Shown: positions 63,625 through 64,000 of the stretch, one piece after another
Numbering within the stretch: the stretch's first letter is position 1
Layout of the letters: every line of letters begins with the position of its first letter
NCBI GenBank assembly: GCA_028864885.1
Contig: JAGWLR010000001.1
Location: forward strand, 1 to 64,000
Direction: 5' to 3'
DNA length: 64,000 nucleotides
Source: Burkholderiales bacterium
GTDB taxonomy: Bacteria > Pseudomonadota > Gammaproteobacteria > Burkholderiales > Burkholderiaceae_C
Translations under genes and position numbers: made by a program
The notes under the pieces: generated by a model
Seen by the model: the letters and a program-made list of their open reading frames with translations, nothing else
The model's database searches: none
Told to the model about the DNA's origin: nothing

Positions 63625-64000
63625 TCAGCTCAGGGCAGGGGCTCGCAGGGCACTGGGCGGGTGCCCTGTCCAGCGTCGGAATGCGCGGGTGAAGTGGGCG
63701 GGGTCTTCAAAGCCAACCCGCTGCGCAATGTCGGCGATCGCCAAGCCTGGCTCGGCCAGCAAGGCCCGAGCGGCGCGCATCCGAACGGTGTCCTGAAGAG
63801 ACTTGAAGGTACACCCTTCGCGCTGAAGGTGGCGCTTCAGGGTTCGTTCTGAAACGTGTAAAGCCGCCGCCATCTGGGCAATGGTTCTGGGGGCATGGTG
63901 TGCCTCTTGTAGTCGGACCAGCACCTGTTCGCGCCAGCTCCCCGCGATGCCGAGACGAACCAGTTCGGCCTCGCATTGTTCTGAAGCTTCGCGCAATGCC
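63625..64000 (-). CDS. AraC-family regulator, C-terminal part (cut by the window edge)
   Basis: About 124 residues are visible, with the double HTH of AraC/XylS regulators: TIAQMAAALHVSERTLKRHLQREG and IADIAQRVGFEDPAHFTRAFRRWTGHPPS. The reading frame stays open at base 64000, so the gene starts to the right of the window. The N-terminal ligand domain is not present. It lies upstream of the RlmN-like gene on the same strand. Confidence 0.85.
   Translation of the reverse strand, partial: ALREASEQCEAELVRLGIAGSWREQVLVRLQEAHHAPRTIAQMAAALHVSERTLKRHLQREGCTFKSLQDTVRMRAARALLAEPGLAIADIAQRVGFEDPAHFTRAFRRWTGHPPSALRAPALS

Overview
The window looks like chromosomal DNA of a betaproteobacterium in the order Burkholderiales, probably Comamonadaceae or an Aquabacterium/Rhodoferax-like relative. 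The reasons are a high-GC genome, the flgAMN / flgBCDEFGHIJKL layout, the surE-pcm-nlpD-rlmD string, the LolC-DUF2189-DUF2788-LolD string and a lipase-foldase operon. No database search could be run, so family names rest on motifs and gene order read from the sequence.

Region 1 (1-9797) is the distal part of a genomic island. It opens with the end of an IS21-like element that abuts a mobilisation gene (MobC-like). A tightly packed defence block follows: hipB-hipA toxin-antitoxin, a small N6-adenine methyltransferase-like gene, an Eco57I-type methylase and an 853-residue GIY-YIG/helicase protein. Next comes a three-gene PAAR - peptidoglycan hydrolase-like effector - exported immunity-candidate cassette with ATGA overlaps, as in type VI secretion cargo. 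The island ends at 9753-9797 in a 45-bp copy of the 3' part of a CAT-anticodon tRNA, preceded by several GGTACA hexamers. I read this as the attachment-site repeat; the intact tRNA and the integrase should lie left of the window.

Region 2 (9.8-17 kb) is chromosomal: two small unknown genes with a structured leader between them, a YeiH-type transporter divergent from a LysR regulator, a FeeM/LuxI-fold acyltransferase whose 3' end overlaps a hybrid histidine kinase, and a decayed locus in which the 5' ends of two lost genes (a periplasmic binding protein-like gene and a TonB-dependent receptor) face each other.

Region 3 (17-31.6 kb) is rich in envelope and secreted functions. It has two tandem lipases with one lipase foldase, a GntR regulator, and a subtilisin-like protease with a GlyGly-CTERM-like tail. 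A Fur-box-preceded five-gene cluster follows: diheme peroxidase-like lipoprotein, porin, FMN-binding protein, ApbE and a small haem-b-like membrane protein. I read it as an iron-regulated, flavinylated extracytoplasmic electron-transfer system. An ABC transporter with two permease domains fused in one chain and an SrkA kinase come next.

Region 4 (31.6-45.6 kb) is flagellar: flgB to flgL plus an HDOD gene on the minus strand, and flgA, flgM, flgN on the plus strand, with a near-consensus sigma-28 promoter before flgM.

Region 5 (45.6-64 kb) is housekeeping: recJ, an RpfE-like gene, the Lol lipoprotein-export operon, TatD nuclease, a DNA-deoxyinosine glycosylase-like gene, a spermidine synthase-like gene, a lone GspE/PilB ATPase, a NarL-type two-component pair, surE-pcm-nlpD, rlmD without rpoS in its usual place, a divergent RlmN-like gene and the C-terminal part of an AraC regulator cut by the window edge.
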